Assembly (NCBI GenBank): GCA_003971905.1
Contig: RSEE01000015.1
Location: 868,001-932,000, forward strand
DNA length: 64,000 nucleotides
From: Moniliella sp. 'wahieum'
Taxonomy: Eukaryota; Basidiomycota; Moniliellomycetes; Moniliellales; Moniliellaceae
Reading direction: 5' to 3'
Made by a program: the position numbers and the translations under genes. The notes below the pieces were generated by a model that was not told where the DNA came from, did no database searches, and saw only the letters and a program-made list of their open reading frames with translations. Shown piece after piece: positions 47,699 through 58,507 of this stretch; the first letter of the stretch is position 1; each line of letters begins with the position of its first letter.

Positions 47699-48260
47699 CG
47701 ATCTGTTTTTGCCTCCAATATACCGAGACATGATAAAACTTGATAAATGCAACGTTCAACACTGTCGTGGCACGTGATCCAGTATACTAGGCGCGAGCAT
47801 TCAACAATTGAATCGAATGTACCGTCACATGTCACACGTCACCCGTTTCTAACGCAACACAGATCCGAGCGACTAGCATCCTGCAAAAGCATTTCGGTGG
47901 CTCTCCCTCTCTGCCACGGCGGGTTTGATGGACTGGGTGCTCTTCCGCGTGTCCATCAAGCTAGTATCCAAGGGCAGGGCCGCAGGGGTAAGAACAGCAA
48001 GTTGCGCCCAGCATCCAACTGCACGAACTGGTTTGAGATGGTGTAGTGCTGAATCCGAGAGCATGTAGGTTCCACGTAGCCTAAAATTACAATTGGTTGG
48101 TCTTCCGCTCAGGTTGACCAATCTAGTGCGGAAAAATAGGACATCCAGCTCCCTGCCTTGGCGCAGTTTGATTCGCGCGGCACGTTACCACTTTTGGCCA
48201 TCCCTACACCTTACCCACAACCACCTCGCACCCCCGCTTGGTGCTCACTTGTTCCGCATC

Positions 48261-49795
48261 ATGACATCTCCTCCTGCGGAGCGCACGTCTTTCTCCCTGG
48301 GTCACCCGCATCGCTTGGGTCCCCTGGCCTGGTGGCGTCACCAGCCTCGCCTCGGGCGATGGACAGTCTGGGCGAAACGTCGGCCGAGGGACTGCGCCAA
48401 GAACTCCTGCTGGCACGTCGGGAACGCGACGAGTATGAAGCGAAGTACAAGGGGTTGCTGGGTAAATTGACCCAAATGCGTGCTACGCTTGGAGAGCGGT
48501 TACAACGTGACGCGGTACGTCCTACTCTTTCCCTGCCGGATGGAGAGCGGCTAATATGGAACGTTGCAGGAGGAGTGGAGGAGCGTGAAAGCAAGTTGAC
48601 GCGTTGACTGGCCAAGTAATAGTTTGGACCGAAACAGTCAGACACTGCAAGGAGGAAATCAAGACGAGCAATGCCGAGGCCGAGCGATTGCATGCTGAGT
48701 TGCAGCAGGCCAAGCAGGCCCCCGCGCCGGCCCAGAGGCGGACAAGGGGCATGTTCTCGCCTTGGAGCGCAGGCTGCGCGAGGTGCTTGAAGAGTTGGAG
48801 CAGCTCAAGATCACCGTCGAGACGTGGGAACCCACAACCCAATCGAGCGGGCTTACGTACAGAGCTGAGGAGGCCCTTTTGGCCATGAGAGAAAGCAAAT
48901 CCACTGCTGAAGCGTTTGCTGCCAACTTGCAGACGCAACTTGCGGCCGACAGCAAACCACTCGTGAACTCCAGGATGTGCTGGCGGAATTCGAGGCGTCA
49001 AAGATGGACGAGGTGACTCGGGCGTCGAATGAGGCCCAGGAGGAGCTCACGAAACTTACCGCTGAGCTGCAGGAACAAAGGAAGCTTGCCGAGGAGGCGA
49101 GGTACGTACTTCCGTCTTGCCACCACTTGTGATGGAACTAGCACTGACCTTTGCATATATGAGCAGAAACAACGAGACGAATGTGCGATGCAGCGAGCAA
49201 GAGCAAAGCATTGGAACAGGAAATTAAGGAGAGGAATCTGCTATCGGCAAGTTAGGCATGAGGGTACGTTCTCTCCTCTGGCACTCTCTCCTGGCCAAAT
49301 TACCTACTAACCTATTTTTACCCTGTAGCGGTCATCCTCAACGAACACCTGACCGAAGCCTTGCGGCGCTTGCGCACCGAGTCGTCGGAAAACAACGTTG
49401 ATCGCCGGCTCGTAACCAACCTGTTCTCCAATTCCTCAGCCCCCCCCGACGGGAAGCGGTTCGAAATGCTCAACGTCATGGCATCTGTCCTGGGCTGGAC
49501 CGATGAGGAACGCGAAACGGCCGGGATAGCACGGCGGGGTCACAACCTCCCACCGCCGGGTAAGCGCCAGGGCCCTCAACGTGCCTCGGAGGACGAGCCA
49601 TCGGATGCACACAATGAGGTATGTTTTCTTTCTCCCCCTCCATCATATGCGCATCATGGCGACGCAGGTGGTTTTCGGTGCTTAGTGTTGACCCTGCCTC
49701 TCTCAGTCTTTACTCGCATGTTTGTCCAGTTCTTGCTACGCGAAGCGGATAGCGGTTCTGCGCCCAACGGCAAGAATACACCAGAAAAGGCATAG
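48261..49795 (+). CDS. RUD3: GRAB-domain golgin, Rud3/GMAP-210 type
   Basis: Coiled-coil tether of the cis-Golgi, recruited by Arf1 through its GRAB domain. Starts MTSPPAERTSF, shifts frame near 48300, and continues MDSLGETSAEGLRQELLLAR into a long coiled coil. Introns: 48515-48569, 49102-49166, 49264-49328 and 49619-49706; the first three have GTACGT donors. The GRAB domain reads AVILNEHLTEALRRLR, then VDRRLVTNLFSNSSAPPDGK and RFEMLNVMASVLGWTDEERE; the closing exon has TRMFVQFLLREAD. The total of about 410 residues matches fungal Rud3. Frame changes near 48300, 48600, 48740 and 48950 are compensated. Confidence 0.9.
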
Positions 49796-50858
49796 CTGCA
49801 TTCGTTCCTCTATCAATGAGATTTTGGGCTTGTTTGGGACCTGGTATTGTCCCTCTGGCCTCACCCCCCCACCCCCTTTCTAATCGGTGCCTGTTCCCAC
49901 CGGTCATCTTCCATGGCTGTGCATTTGGCCTCGGATTGCGTATTCGCCCCCGCCCAGTAACTTTAAGAGTGGTCCCACAGGCTCGTTTCCTGCCTGCCTC
50001 CCATTGGCTCTCCAGGCCTTGCGTGAGATCGATCGCTCAGCGTGGACAGGCCCCTCAGTGTTGAGTTGAGCGTTGAGTGACGTTGAGCCTCAACGTTGAG
50101 TTAACGTTGAAGACGATGCGAGGAAGGCAGGGTGGGTGGGACATCACGTGACGTGATACTCAATATGCACCGAAGATGCACTTTACCCTGAACAAAGTCA
50201 CTCCACTCTGGGTTGGGGGCCGGTAGGATGAGACACGGCGTGCCGTTTTGCTCCACTCGGCCAATCCCGGGACGCAACAGGAGCAAGAGCAACAGACGGT
50301 GGGTAGCATGTGCGGGAGAGAGAGGGGGCAGGCACAGTGCGCTTGCACCAAAGTATACACACAGTGAGAGCGGGGCATCAAGCTATACGTCAGCACCGAC
50401 AGGAAACGTAGGAAACGTTGCTTGATTGTGAGCGCGCGCGAACCGTTGATCCCGGCGCTGATGATCATCTCGACCGTTATTGCGGCCTAGGGCCCCAAGC
50501 GCCCAGGGCCCAGGAGAGGGGATTGGTATTGAGCGCGCGCATTGAGCGTGGGCTGAGCGCAGCTCCCGCTGAGCGCGAGCGCAGTTTGAGCCGTCTGGAC
50601 TGCCCGTCCTCTTCGCATATTCATCTGCCCAGCCTCATCACCCGGCGGTCCCGAGGGTCCTCCTCTGAGACGCAGGCTCTCCACAGGCACAGCGTGCTTC
50701 AGTTGGACCCACTCGGGTCCCTCATATACAAACCCCACATCCGCCTGCTTCCTTGTTGCCTGAAGTGGGGTCTCTTGAACACACCCGCCACGCTTCCGCC
50801 CCTCTCCTGTTTTCCTTTGCGCTGCCACCACCACTGTTGCTCCTTCACCTGACACTCT
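49796..50858. other. Intergenic region between RUD3 and the dynamin-like gene
   Basis: Contains TTGAGCG/CAACGTTGAG words at 50060-50110, a weaker member of the heptad family. No gene recognised. Confidence 0.6.
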
Positions 50859-53641
50859 ATGGAACAACCCTCCCTTAGTGCCTGGTCGCGACCGCCAGCG
50901 AGAAAGCTCCCTTCGGCATACGAGCGCACCCATACCGCCTGCGCCGCGGCAGATCTGCCGCTCCCCGGTCTGCCTCAATGTGTGCTCCTTGCCGGCCCAG
51001 GGGCAGCAACAAGCACCGCACACGTACTACATGCTCTCGGGGGCAGCCCCCTTGCACCCCTGATATCTCCTCAAATGCCCACCATGTATGGTTTTCACCG
51101 CTTGCCGACAACACCATTTTGGTCGGAAGATGCAACTGCTCGTCCTCTGTTGGTTCGTTTGCAGCCATCTGAAGATACGTCCATGGCTCCGCGTCTGTCC
51201 TTACTGGCGTCGACTCGATGGAGCCAGACCAAGTGTGGGCGCGCATCAAGGCGGAGCGCTCGCATCCTCCACAGGAAGGCGACCCTCTAGCTGCCTCACC
51301 TTATGCGCCCCCGACTTGCCTCATCTGCAGCTGGTCGAGCTCCCTGCCCTAATTGTTCCGGACGAGCAGGCCTCTTCTCTCCAGCTACGACGGTCGCGTC
51401 CGGCAACGTTGGAAGCAAGGTGTCTCCTGAAGATCTGGTGGCGCAAGCTCGTCGTTCTTTGGCCTTGTCGTACGCTTCGGAGCCGGATGCAGTTCTTTGC
51501 GTTGTTTTATCCCCATGGGAGCGGGCCGAGACTAGTCCCGCCGTCCAGTTGGCTCTCGAAGTGGACCCAAAGGGGGACAGAACGGTTGGAGTGATCCCCT
51601 TTGCCATGTCGTCTGCAGGGAGATACAACCTTCCGTTCCTGGGGCGCCCCAGTTCCCCCTTTAAGAACGGTACCATCTACCTCCCCATCGCGCAAGCGGG
51701 TGGGTTCGAATCTAGGGCGCTCCCCGGTCTGGCTACGTGGCAACAGCATTCTGTCTCCTTTTCTTCTTCTTGGCTGGGCAGAGGTGCGGCGGGCTGCGTT
51801 GGTGGATGCAGTGGCTCGGACTTTGCTGAACCGCTTTCAATGTCGGGTCCCAGCATTGACAGCGCGATTGAGCGCGTTGGTAGCTCAGACGCAGCACCAA
51901 CTTGCGCGGGATGCCCCCTCCCCCGTCTCTGCCTGTTGACACGTTTCGACGGCCGCGCACGCAGGATGAAGAAGAGAGGACACTGGTTGGATCAGACTGG
52001 GACAACGCTAAGGTGGGGAAAGCGTCCCCACCCCATTCACCTTCTTTATCCATTGCCCCTTCCCTTACTCCTTCCGGGGCAACTGCCTCTGTTGTAGGCC
52101 CCACAAGGGTGAGTGCCTCATCCCCAATCGGATCAGAGGCAGCTCAACTGGTGCTCTCTCTCACAACCCAGTTTGCTTCGGATGTGGTGGCCTGCATTGA
52201 GGGGGAAGGCGGGGCCAGGATCTATCGTACTTTTGTCGACTCTTTCCATCAAGCTCTTCTTGATACCATTCCTTCCCCTCATCTTCAGCAGTGCGACGAG
52301 GGGCTGCCTCCTGGCAACCCCGACCCTGAGTGGGACGAAGCGTCGGGGCTATCCACCCGGACCATTCGTACCGCCTTGCGTAACGCTGCCGGTCCAAGAC
52401 CGGGGCTCTTTGTCCCAGACCAAGCATTCCAATTGCTCGTCAAGCCACAACTGCATCGCCTCCACTTCCCGGCTCAACAATGTGTGGAAAGTGTGTTTGA
52501 GGAATTGGTTCGCATTGCTCACGTCTCGGCTCGACCCGTACGTCATTCCGCTATACTACCCCCGCACTGAACAAAAAAACGTACTAACCCCCGTGTCCCA
52601 GGAGCTTGCTCGCTTTCCTCATCTACGCACCGCGCTAACGGATCGCGTTGACCTAATGCTGACAGAACGACGAGGGCCTACAGCCGAGTACATTAGGAAC
52701 CTCGTCGACCTCCATTCCGCATATATCAAGGTTGACCATCCTGCTTTCGTTCGCGCGAGAGAAGCGATTTTTCATCCTCCTTTGCCCCACCTGTTAAGCC
52801 CGCGTCCAAACCCAACCTTACCCACACCACAAACCGCAGCCCGACCATGACGCCCCCTCGCCCTTCTGTACAGGAGGAAGAAGGCCACCCTCCCCTTTCC
52901 CGTGCCCAAACCGTGCCTACGATCCCCGTGTCCCCTCTGATCGGTGCCTTCCGATGGAGGCGAACGCCCACACCCACTCCGCCTGCCAAGCCGACGCCTA
53001 CCAAGGCACGAACACGGTCCAGCACCCAGAGTCTCTCCTCTCCTCCCATCCCTCCTGTGTCTGGTCATCACCGCGGGGCGACAGTGGCGCCGTGCCGACG
53101 GTGATTCTTCCGCCTCCAGCTGGGTCCGCTCCGCAGCTGCTCCCGCCCCCCCCACCGTCCGAAGGATTTTTCTCTCGCTTCTTGGGGGGCAGCGAGGACC
53201 GGCATCGGCCGTCCTCGGTGCAGGACGAAGCACGCTCGTCCTCCCCTGGCCCTGCTGCACCCCAAGGTTCAATCGAGTCGGAAAGCGTGCCAGCCCAAGC
53301 GGAGAAGGTGCAGCCTAGTCGAAGGAAGAGTTGGTGCGCGCGTTAGTCTTGGCTTACCTAGCCCTGGCACGGGAGGTGGTGGAGGACACGGTGCCCAAGG
53401 CCATCATGCACCTTCTTGTCCACGCGGCCACAGAGGCGATGGAGACGCGGTTGGTGCAGGCGCTGTACTGTGCTTCGCCAGAGCGAGAGGTGCCGCTCCT
53501 CCATCCGGCCTCGTTGGGCCGTTTGCTGGAGGAGGACGAAGCGGCAGTACAGCGCGCATCGAGGCGCGTGCCCGGCTGGAGACCTACCAGCACGCGCTCC
53601 AGCAGATTGCGCGTGAACTAATATGGGGGGCAGGAGGCTGA
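50859..53641 (+). CDS. Dynamin-like protein with degenerate GTPase motifs
   Basis: Dynamin superfamily, Vps1/Dnm1-like layout without a PH domain. The G domain (50980-51700) aligns throughout, but the P-loop reads GPGAATST instead of GxxxxGK(S/T). The G3 motif DLPG reads ELPA (HLQLVELPALIV) and the G4 motif TKLD reads PFAM (RTVGVIPFAM). The flanking VSPEDLVAQARRSL, VLSPWERAETSPAVQLALEVD and LGRPSSPFKNG are well conserved. The stalk is intact in pattern: RVPALTARLSALVAQTQHQL, GGARIYRTFVDSFHQALL, IRTALRNAAGPRPGLFVPD, LARFPHLRTALTDRV and PTAEYIRNLVDLHSAYI. A Pro-rich insert follows (52760-53330). The GED at 53330-53641 has VVEDTVPKAIMHLLVHAATEA and ETYQHALQQIAREL. There is an intron at 52538-52601. 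About ten frame changes occur, but the motif losses are codon substitutions. Probably a pseudo-GTPase. Confidence 0.85.
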
Positions 53642-54318
53642 TAAGATTACGAGATCTAAGATCTAAGGTCTGAGAGGGCTGTGGCAGCGATCCATACTTT
53701 TTCTCATCGTGGCAGGATGGTCTTGAGGCCTTTTTTGGCAAGGGAGCGATTCGATCACGTACACGAAATCACAGGCATCACAGCGTGTCCCATACGTGCA
53801 TTTGAAATTTGATGCCAATTTGAGGGTGGCCGACGTGGCTGTGTGACATGTGATGGATGATGGATGCGTGATGGCGGCTCCGTGCTGGCACTCGGATGCG
53901 TGGCGGAGCTCCATGGACGGGACCGTTCTGCTGGCCCGCAGTTCCTGATCGTCTGATCTGCGTGGGATGCGCCGGCGGCACGTGAGCGTGGGCGGTGCGG
54001 TGTGCTGGCGCGGTGCGAGTGTTGAATGTTGGACTTACGCGAGTGCGCGGGCGGCGTGTGTGTGTGCTGCGCATCTTCGGACTCAGTACGCAGTCTCAGT
54101 ACTCAGCCCGAGTTGCGCGCTGCGCCGAGCACGAGTACGCGAAGTGCTTGCTCAGGCGGAGCCCCAGGCGTGTCTACTCCGTGGCAGCTATGCGCCCCCC
54201 CTGCCCTTCCAGCCTGCGCACGCTGAGCCCCCGCCGCCCACGCCCGCTGGCGCCCCCTCCGCTTTGGCGCTGCGCTGCCGCTCTCTTCCTTGCCTCCACC
54301 CCCCCTTCTCTGTTCGCC
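53642..54318. other. Intergenic region upstream of the GH79 gene
   Basis: Contains GATCTAAGATCTAAGGTCTGAG at 53648-53670-type words and CAGTACGCAGTCTCAGTACTCAG-like words near 54083-54108. No gene recognised; the open frame upstream of 54319 is GC-rich leader sequence. Confidence 0.55.
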
Positions 54319-56525
54319 ATGGGTCCCTGGCGGCGTGCTGTTACCGCCCTGGCCCTGGCCATCGCCGCTGCCTCCTCCACCCCCGCCCTCGCCACCACCT
54401 CCAGCGTCAGCCTCTCGCCCGCCCTCAATGCCAGCAACGCCGGCTCCACCCTGTCCCAGACGCTCCTCCCCTCCTTTGCCGGTGTGGGCATCGAACCAAG
54501 CAACGTGCTGGCCTTCACGGGCACCGACACGGTCACGTCACCCCTTACATACCAACTCCTCAGCAACCTCGGCGCATACACCGGCGTCCCCCGCATCTGC
54601 GTCTCGGCGGCAACACTGGCGACAACATGCTCTATGACGACGTGGCTTCCACCTCCGCCACGCTTCAGACCAATGCCAGTGGCAGTACGACGTCACGCTG
54701 GTACTACGGAAATGGTCTCTTGGCCGCCGTTGACCGGTTGCCCGCCGGCACCCCCATCACATTTGGCCTCAACTTGGCCTACAATGGATCCGATGCCATC
54801 CCGCGCATTGTAGAGCAGGCCGCGGCCGTGTTGGACAATCTGCACAATGTCAAAATTGCCGGTTTTGAGGTGGGCAACGAACCGGACTTGTACGTCACCA
54901 ACCAGTACCGCCCCGCTGGCTACACCGAGCAAACTATGGGGCAGAGTGGATTGCCCGTGTCCAGGCGATCCACACGCAGGTCCTTGCTCCGCGCAACAAG
55001 TCCTCCAATTTCTTTGAGGCTGCGGTCACTGCCACTACGGCCGACAAAACGGTCACCCTACCGCATTTCGAACTTGGTACAGGACACCAATGGCGTTGCC
55101 ACGGGCAACGGCATCTACGTGGCTGGCCCAACCAACACTATCTTGTACGTTTTGCTTCCTGATCGGCCGAGCGCCGTACGTGCCAATCTGGGTCTGACAG
55201 ATGATCTATGTACATGCAGTATTACATTGGCGTCTCCAACTTCCCCATCACGGTCGATTGGCTGCTTGACTTTCAGAATCCCAAAATCAACTTACCGAGT
55301 GGATCGGTCAAGCGCAGCAGGCCCAGCAGATCGGTCGCCCTTACTACCTCCGTGAGATGGGCTCCATCGGACCCGAGGGAATTCAAGGTATCTCGGACAC
55401 GTTTGCCAACACGCTGTGGACCTTCAACTTCTTCCTCTATGCCGCTACGGTGCAGATGAACTCGGTGCAGATGCATATGACCCAAACCTCCTATTCTTCC
55501 CCCTGGCAACCTATCTATGCCAACGGGGTTCAGCCGCATGTGCGCTCGTCTTACTATGCCTATGCTGCAATTGCCCAAGTTATCGGCGCCCAGTGCAACA
55601 CCCGGGTTGCTTCGATTTCCATGGGCACGGTGCCCGCTGGCTACACTGGTCGCCTGGTCGCCTACTCTATTTACGCAGGCAACTCCCTCACTGGCTTGGT
55701 TCTAATCAACTCGCAAACGAGCAACCAAACCAACCCCACAGGCAACAGTGTCAGCTTCACCTTCTCTCTGCCTTCCCTGGCTGGCAAGACATTTTACCTT
55801 TCTCACCTCACGGCGGCAGGCACAGATGCCACGACGAATACGACGTGGAATGGCGTGTCGTTCGAGACGCGCTCAGATGGCAAGCCCCAACCTGTGGCCA
55901 ACAACACTGTTGACAGCGTCACGGCCAATTCGAGTGGTGCCGTGACAATTACCGTGCCGGACGGACGGCGGTGGTGGCCAACATTGGGTCCCAGCTCGGG
56001 TCCAACACCAGCGTCAATCAGAACAACTGTGCCGCGCTGAGTCAGACGGGCGAAGGGCCCGATGCCAATCCGTCTGGCTCCCAAGGCGGTCCCGCGCCGA
56101 CGTTTAGTTCGACCCAGTCTCCAGCAAACACCATGGATTGACAACTGGCGCAATCGTCGCGATTGCCGTGGCGGTACCATGTGGCGTGTTGGCCATCTTG
56201 GCTGTCGCTGGTGTGATCGTTTCTGCCTCTGCCGCCGAAGGAGGCGCAACGGTGGTGCAGCCAGTGGCATGCACTCCAAGTTGCACGGAGGAGAGGACTG
56301 AGGGATGTGACGCTTCAAGCAGATTCGGCACTGGATCGCCCGCCTACGGCTTCCCAGCTCACCTCACATGATCTCTCTGCCCATCCCGAAACCGACTCCC
56401 AAAACAGCGCACATGGTACACCCGTCGGACTCACCCAGTTGAACGGTACTGCCCCCACTTGCCTCGATCCCTACCGCCATACCCGACCTCCACCAAGCTC
56501 CTCGTCGGACCCTCTTTCAAGATGA
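54319..56525 (+). CDS. Glycoside hydrolase family 79 (beta-glucuronidase-like), membrane-anchored
   Basis: Secreted-side glycosidase acting on glucuronic-acid-containing glycans; substrate not determinable here. A signal peptide (RRAVTALALAIAAASSTPALA) precedes an (alpha/beta)8 barrel: GVGIEPSNVLAFTG, RVGGNTGDNMLYDD (assembled across a frame change near 54600), and GFEVGNEPDLYV with the catalytic acid/base Glu. An intron lies at 55145-55219 (GTACGT to CATGCAG). YYIGVSNFPITVDWLL and YYLREMGSIGPEGIQG follow, the latter with the likely nucleophile Glu. The beta-sandwich C-terminal domain then runs to about 55970. After a Ser/Pro/Gly stalk comes a transmembrane helix (IVAIAVAVPCGVLAILAVAGVIV, 56145-56225) and a basic then Ser/Pro-rich tail. 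The frame of the tail is uncertain; 56525 is the best stop. Alternative start: Met at 54189. Confidence 0.87.
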
Positions 56526-58507
56526 TCCTTCGCATCTACTGCCTCTACCCCCCCCCCCCTTCCCAACTCTTTCCCTCTTTGTGAGCTTCTTGATCTTCTC
56601 TTTCCATTTGCATCCACACACCTACACCTTCATCTTGTCCAACTTTGCTAGAGATCGTTCGACTTTGCTTTGAATCCTAATCTCGCGTCTTGTCCTGGGT
56701 TATCCATTTGTCGGACTCGTGCAATGTTTTGTTGGATTGGCTGCAGTGCATATTGTCTTCTTCTTGTTCGTTGTTGCTGATGTGCATGTGTTTTCTTGTC
56801 GATACTCAGACACTAAGAGCAGTGGTGTTGCTTCACTCTTCGCTACTGAAAAGACTGACAATTGCGATGGATGATGTTGCTGCGCTCTGAGGTACGAGCT
56901 TTGCTTGTTTAAATGTGTCCTTAAGCCTTATCGTCCTAGATTTCTACGGTCGTCGTGTCCCCTGTCCTCCAGTAAGATACCCCAGTTAGGTGCAGGTGGT
57001 GGATGCCCCTGGATGGCTTGGGATGAGAACGAAAGAGAACTGAGAAGGGCTATTCCGCCGCTTGGCAAAGTTGTGCCCACTATTAATACGCTGCTGCCCT
57101 GGCTCAGGCACCCGGTCGGTTAGGATCATCATGTAGGCCACGCGTGCACCCTTTCCCTCTCCTCCATGTTTGTCCCCCGCTGCCCTCTTCGCTCCATCCC
57201 CCGCAATGGCGACCGGCAGCGCTGGGCACCCTGTGTCGTCAAAAAGACAGCAGTTGGCCTGCCGGAGACTGCGCTGGCGTTCGGCGCCACAGCGGAACGT
57301 ATGGAGGCAGTCTCCGTTTAAGGTACCACATCTGACAACATTTCAAATGCAAAAAACGCGTTTTTGCGGGACGCGTCGATTCAGGTTTTCCTTCTGACCC
57401 TCGTCCTCCCCAACCAGCTTCACCCCGACGGGCTCCGGTTGGTATGGCGAGGGCAACGCCATTGCCCACAGCATCTCTCCGCAAGGGGGCACCCGCGTTC
57501 GGTGTCTATAAACGGAATATCTCAGCTGGACCAACACCTGAGCAAGAAAAGACCATTCTCGTTGTCTTTTCTACAAGCACACATGCTCTTTTGCCTTTGC
57601 AGTGGCTGTTGGGGGTGCCGATGCCCCCAGACCCTTCTCGGCGCGGCGCGTGTAACCCTCTCGTTCCGAAGGATGGGTTGGCCGGATTGCTCGATCGTGT
57701 CCTGCACCAAATCTGCTACATTCGGGGCTCCATCGACGTAGTCACCAAAAAGCGGAATATAGCAAGCGGAGAGCCTCCAACGCATGATAGGATCCGAATG
57801 ATAAAGCATATGGGGGGCGCATTCGGGTGCCCTGCGGGTCCACCAATACGAAGCAGGAACGCTGGGAGCGCAGGAGCAATCCTTAGAGTGTAAAGCCGGG
57901 GGGGGGCGGGGTTACGGGGTCGATAGTTCGCAGACCAATGGCGGAAGCAAAGCCAATGCAAAGGCGGATGAGGCGGCGTACACGTTGGCCGATTCGGCGC
58001 ACACAACCTGGCTGACCCCGTGCCGTTTGTCCTCTCTCCGATGCGATGGGACAAGGTGAAAATTCACGCGCGCCCCGCCAGCATCGCTTGCCTTTGCACC
58101 TCCATCGCCCTCGCCACCGCATCTGCGCCGCACATTGCTGCCATTGTCGTGTGCTGCGTGCTGTGTGCTGTGTCCTGCGTGCTGTGTCCCGCCCGGCATC
58201 CTGCGTGTCTGCCTCTGCCTCTGCCTCCGCTGCCGCTGCCTCCACCGCCGCCGTGTCCACCGCGTTCCCCTGCCACCCCACCGTCCGCTGACAAAGCCGG
58301 GCTTGCCGTCAGCAGCCCAGTCCTCGCCCCTGCTCCTGTGGCCTGGCAGCCCCGAGTGTCGCCGCTCCTATTCGTGCGCAATAGGCGTTCACCTTATTTG
58401 CCTCCGCACACGGCGTTGGCTCAACCCTCTTCCCTTGCCCTTGGCCTCACCCTTCTCCTCCACCGCCACCCACCATCCCCTTCTGCCCGCGCCCCCACCT
58501 CGCTGCT
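56526..58507. other. Intergenic region, weak coding signal at 57.1-57.9 kb
   Basis: 56526-57000 is T-rich 3' flank. 57150-57893 has overlapping open frames in all three plus-strand frames (for example VVKKTAVGLPETALAFGATAER near 57215 and DGLAGLLDRVLHQICYIRGS near 57675) that could be one frame-shifted gene or a decayed element. I recognise no domain and do not call it. 57894-58507 is GC-rich leader sequence of the next gene. Confidence 0.45.

Larger units (their letters stand above)
42775..48260. other. Gene desert, AT-richer, with decayed repeats
   Basis: About 5.5 kb without an intact gene. 43.4-47.6 kb is visibly richer in A/T than the genic DNA. It contains heptad tracts, an 83-88 bp direct repeat pair and two related coding fragments in opposite orientation (annotated separately). 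Other open frames are short and motif-free. Confidence 0.6.

Noticed and set aside
51703-51725. GGGTTCGAATC, another tRNA T-loop-like word
   Set aside because: Within the dynamin-like coding sequence; no cloverleaf upstream.
57150-57893. Possible frame-shifted gene
   Set aside because: Open stretches in three frames but no recognisable domain, splice site or start context; left as a note in the intergenic entry.
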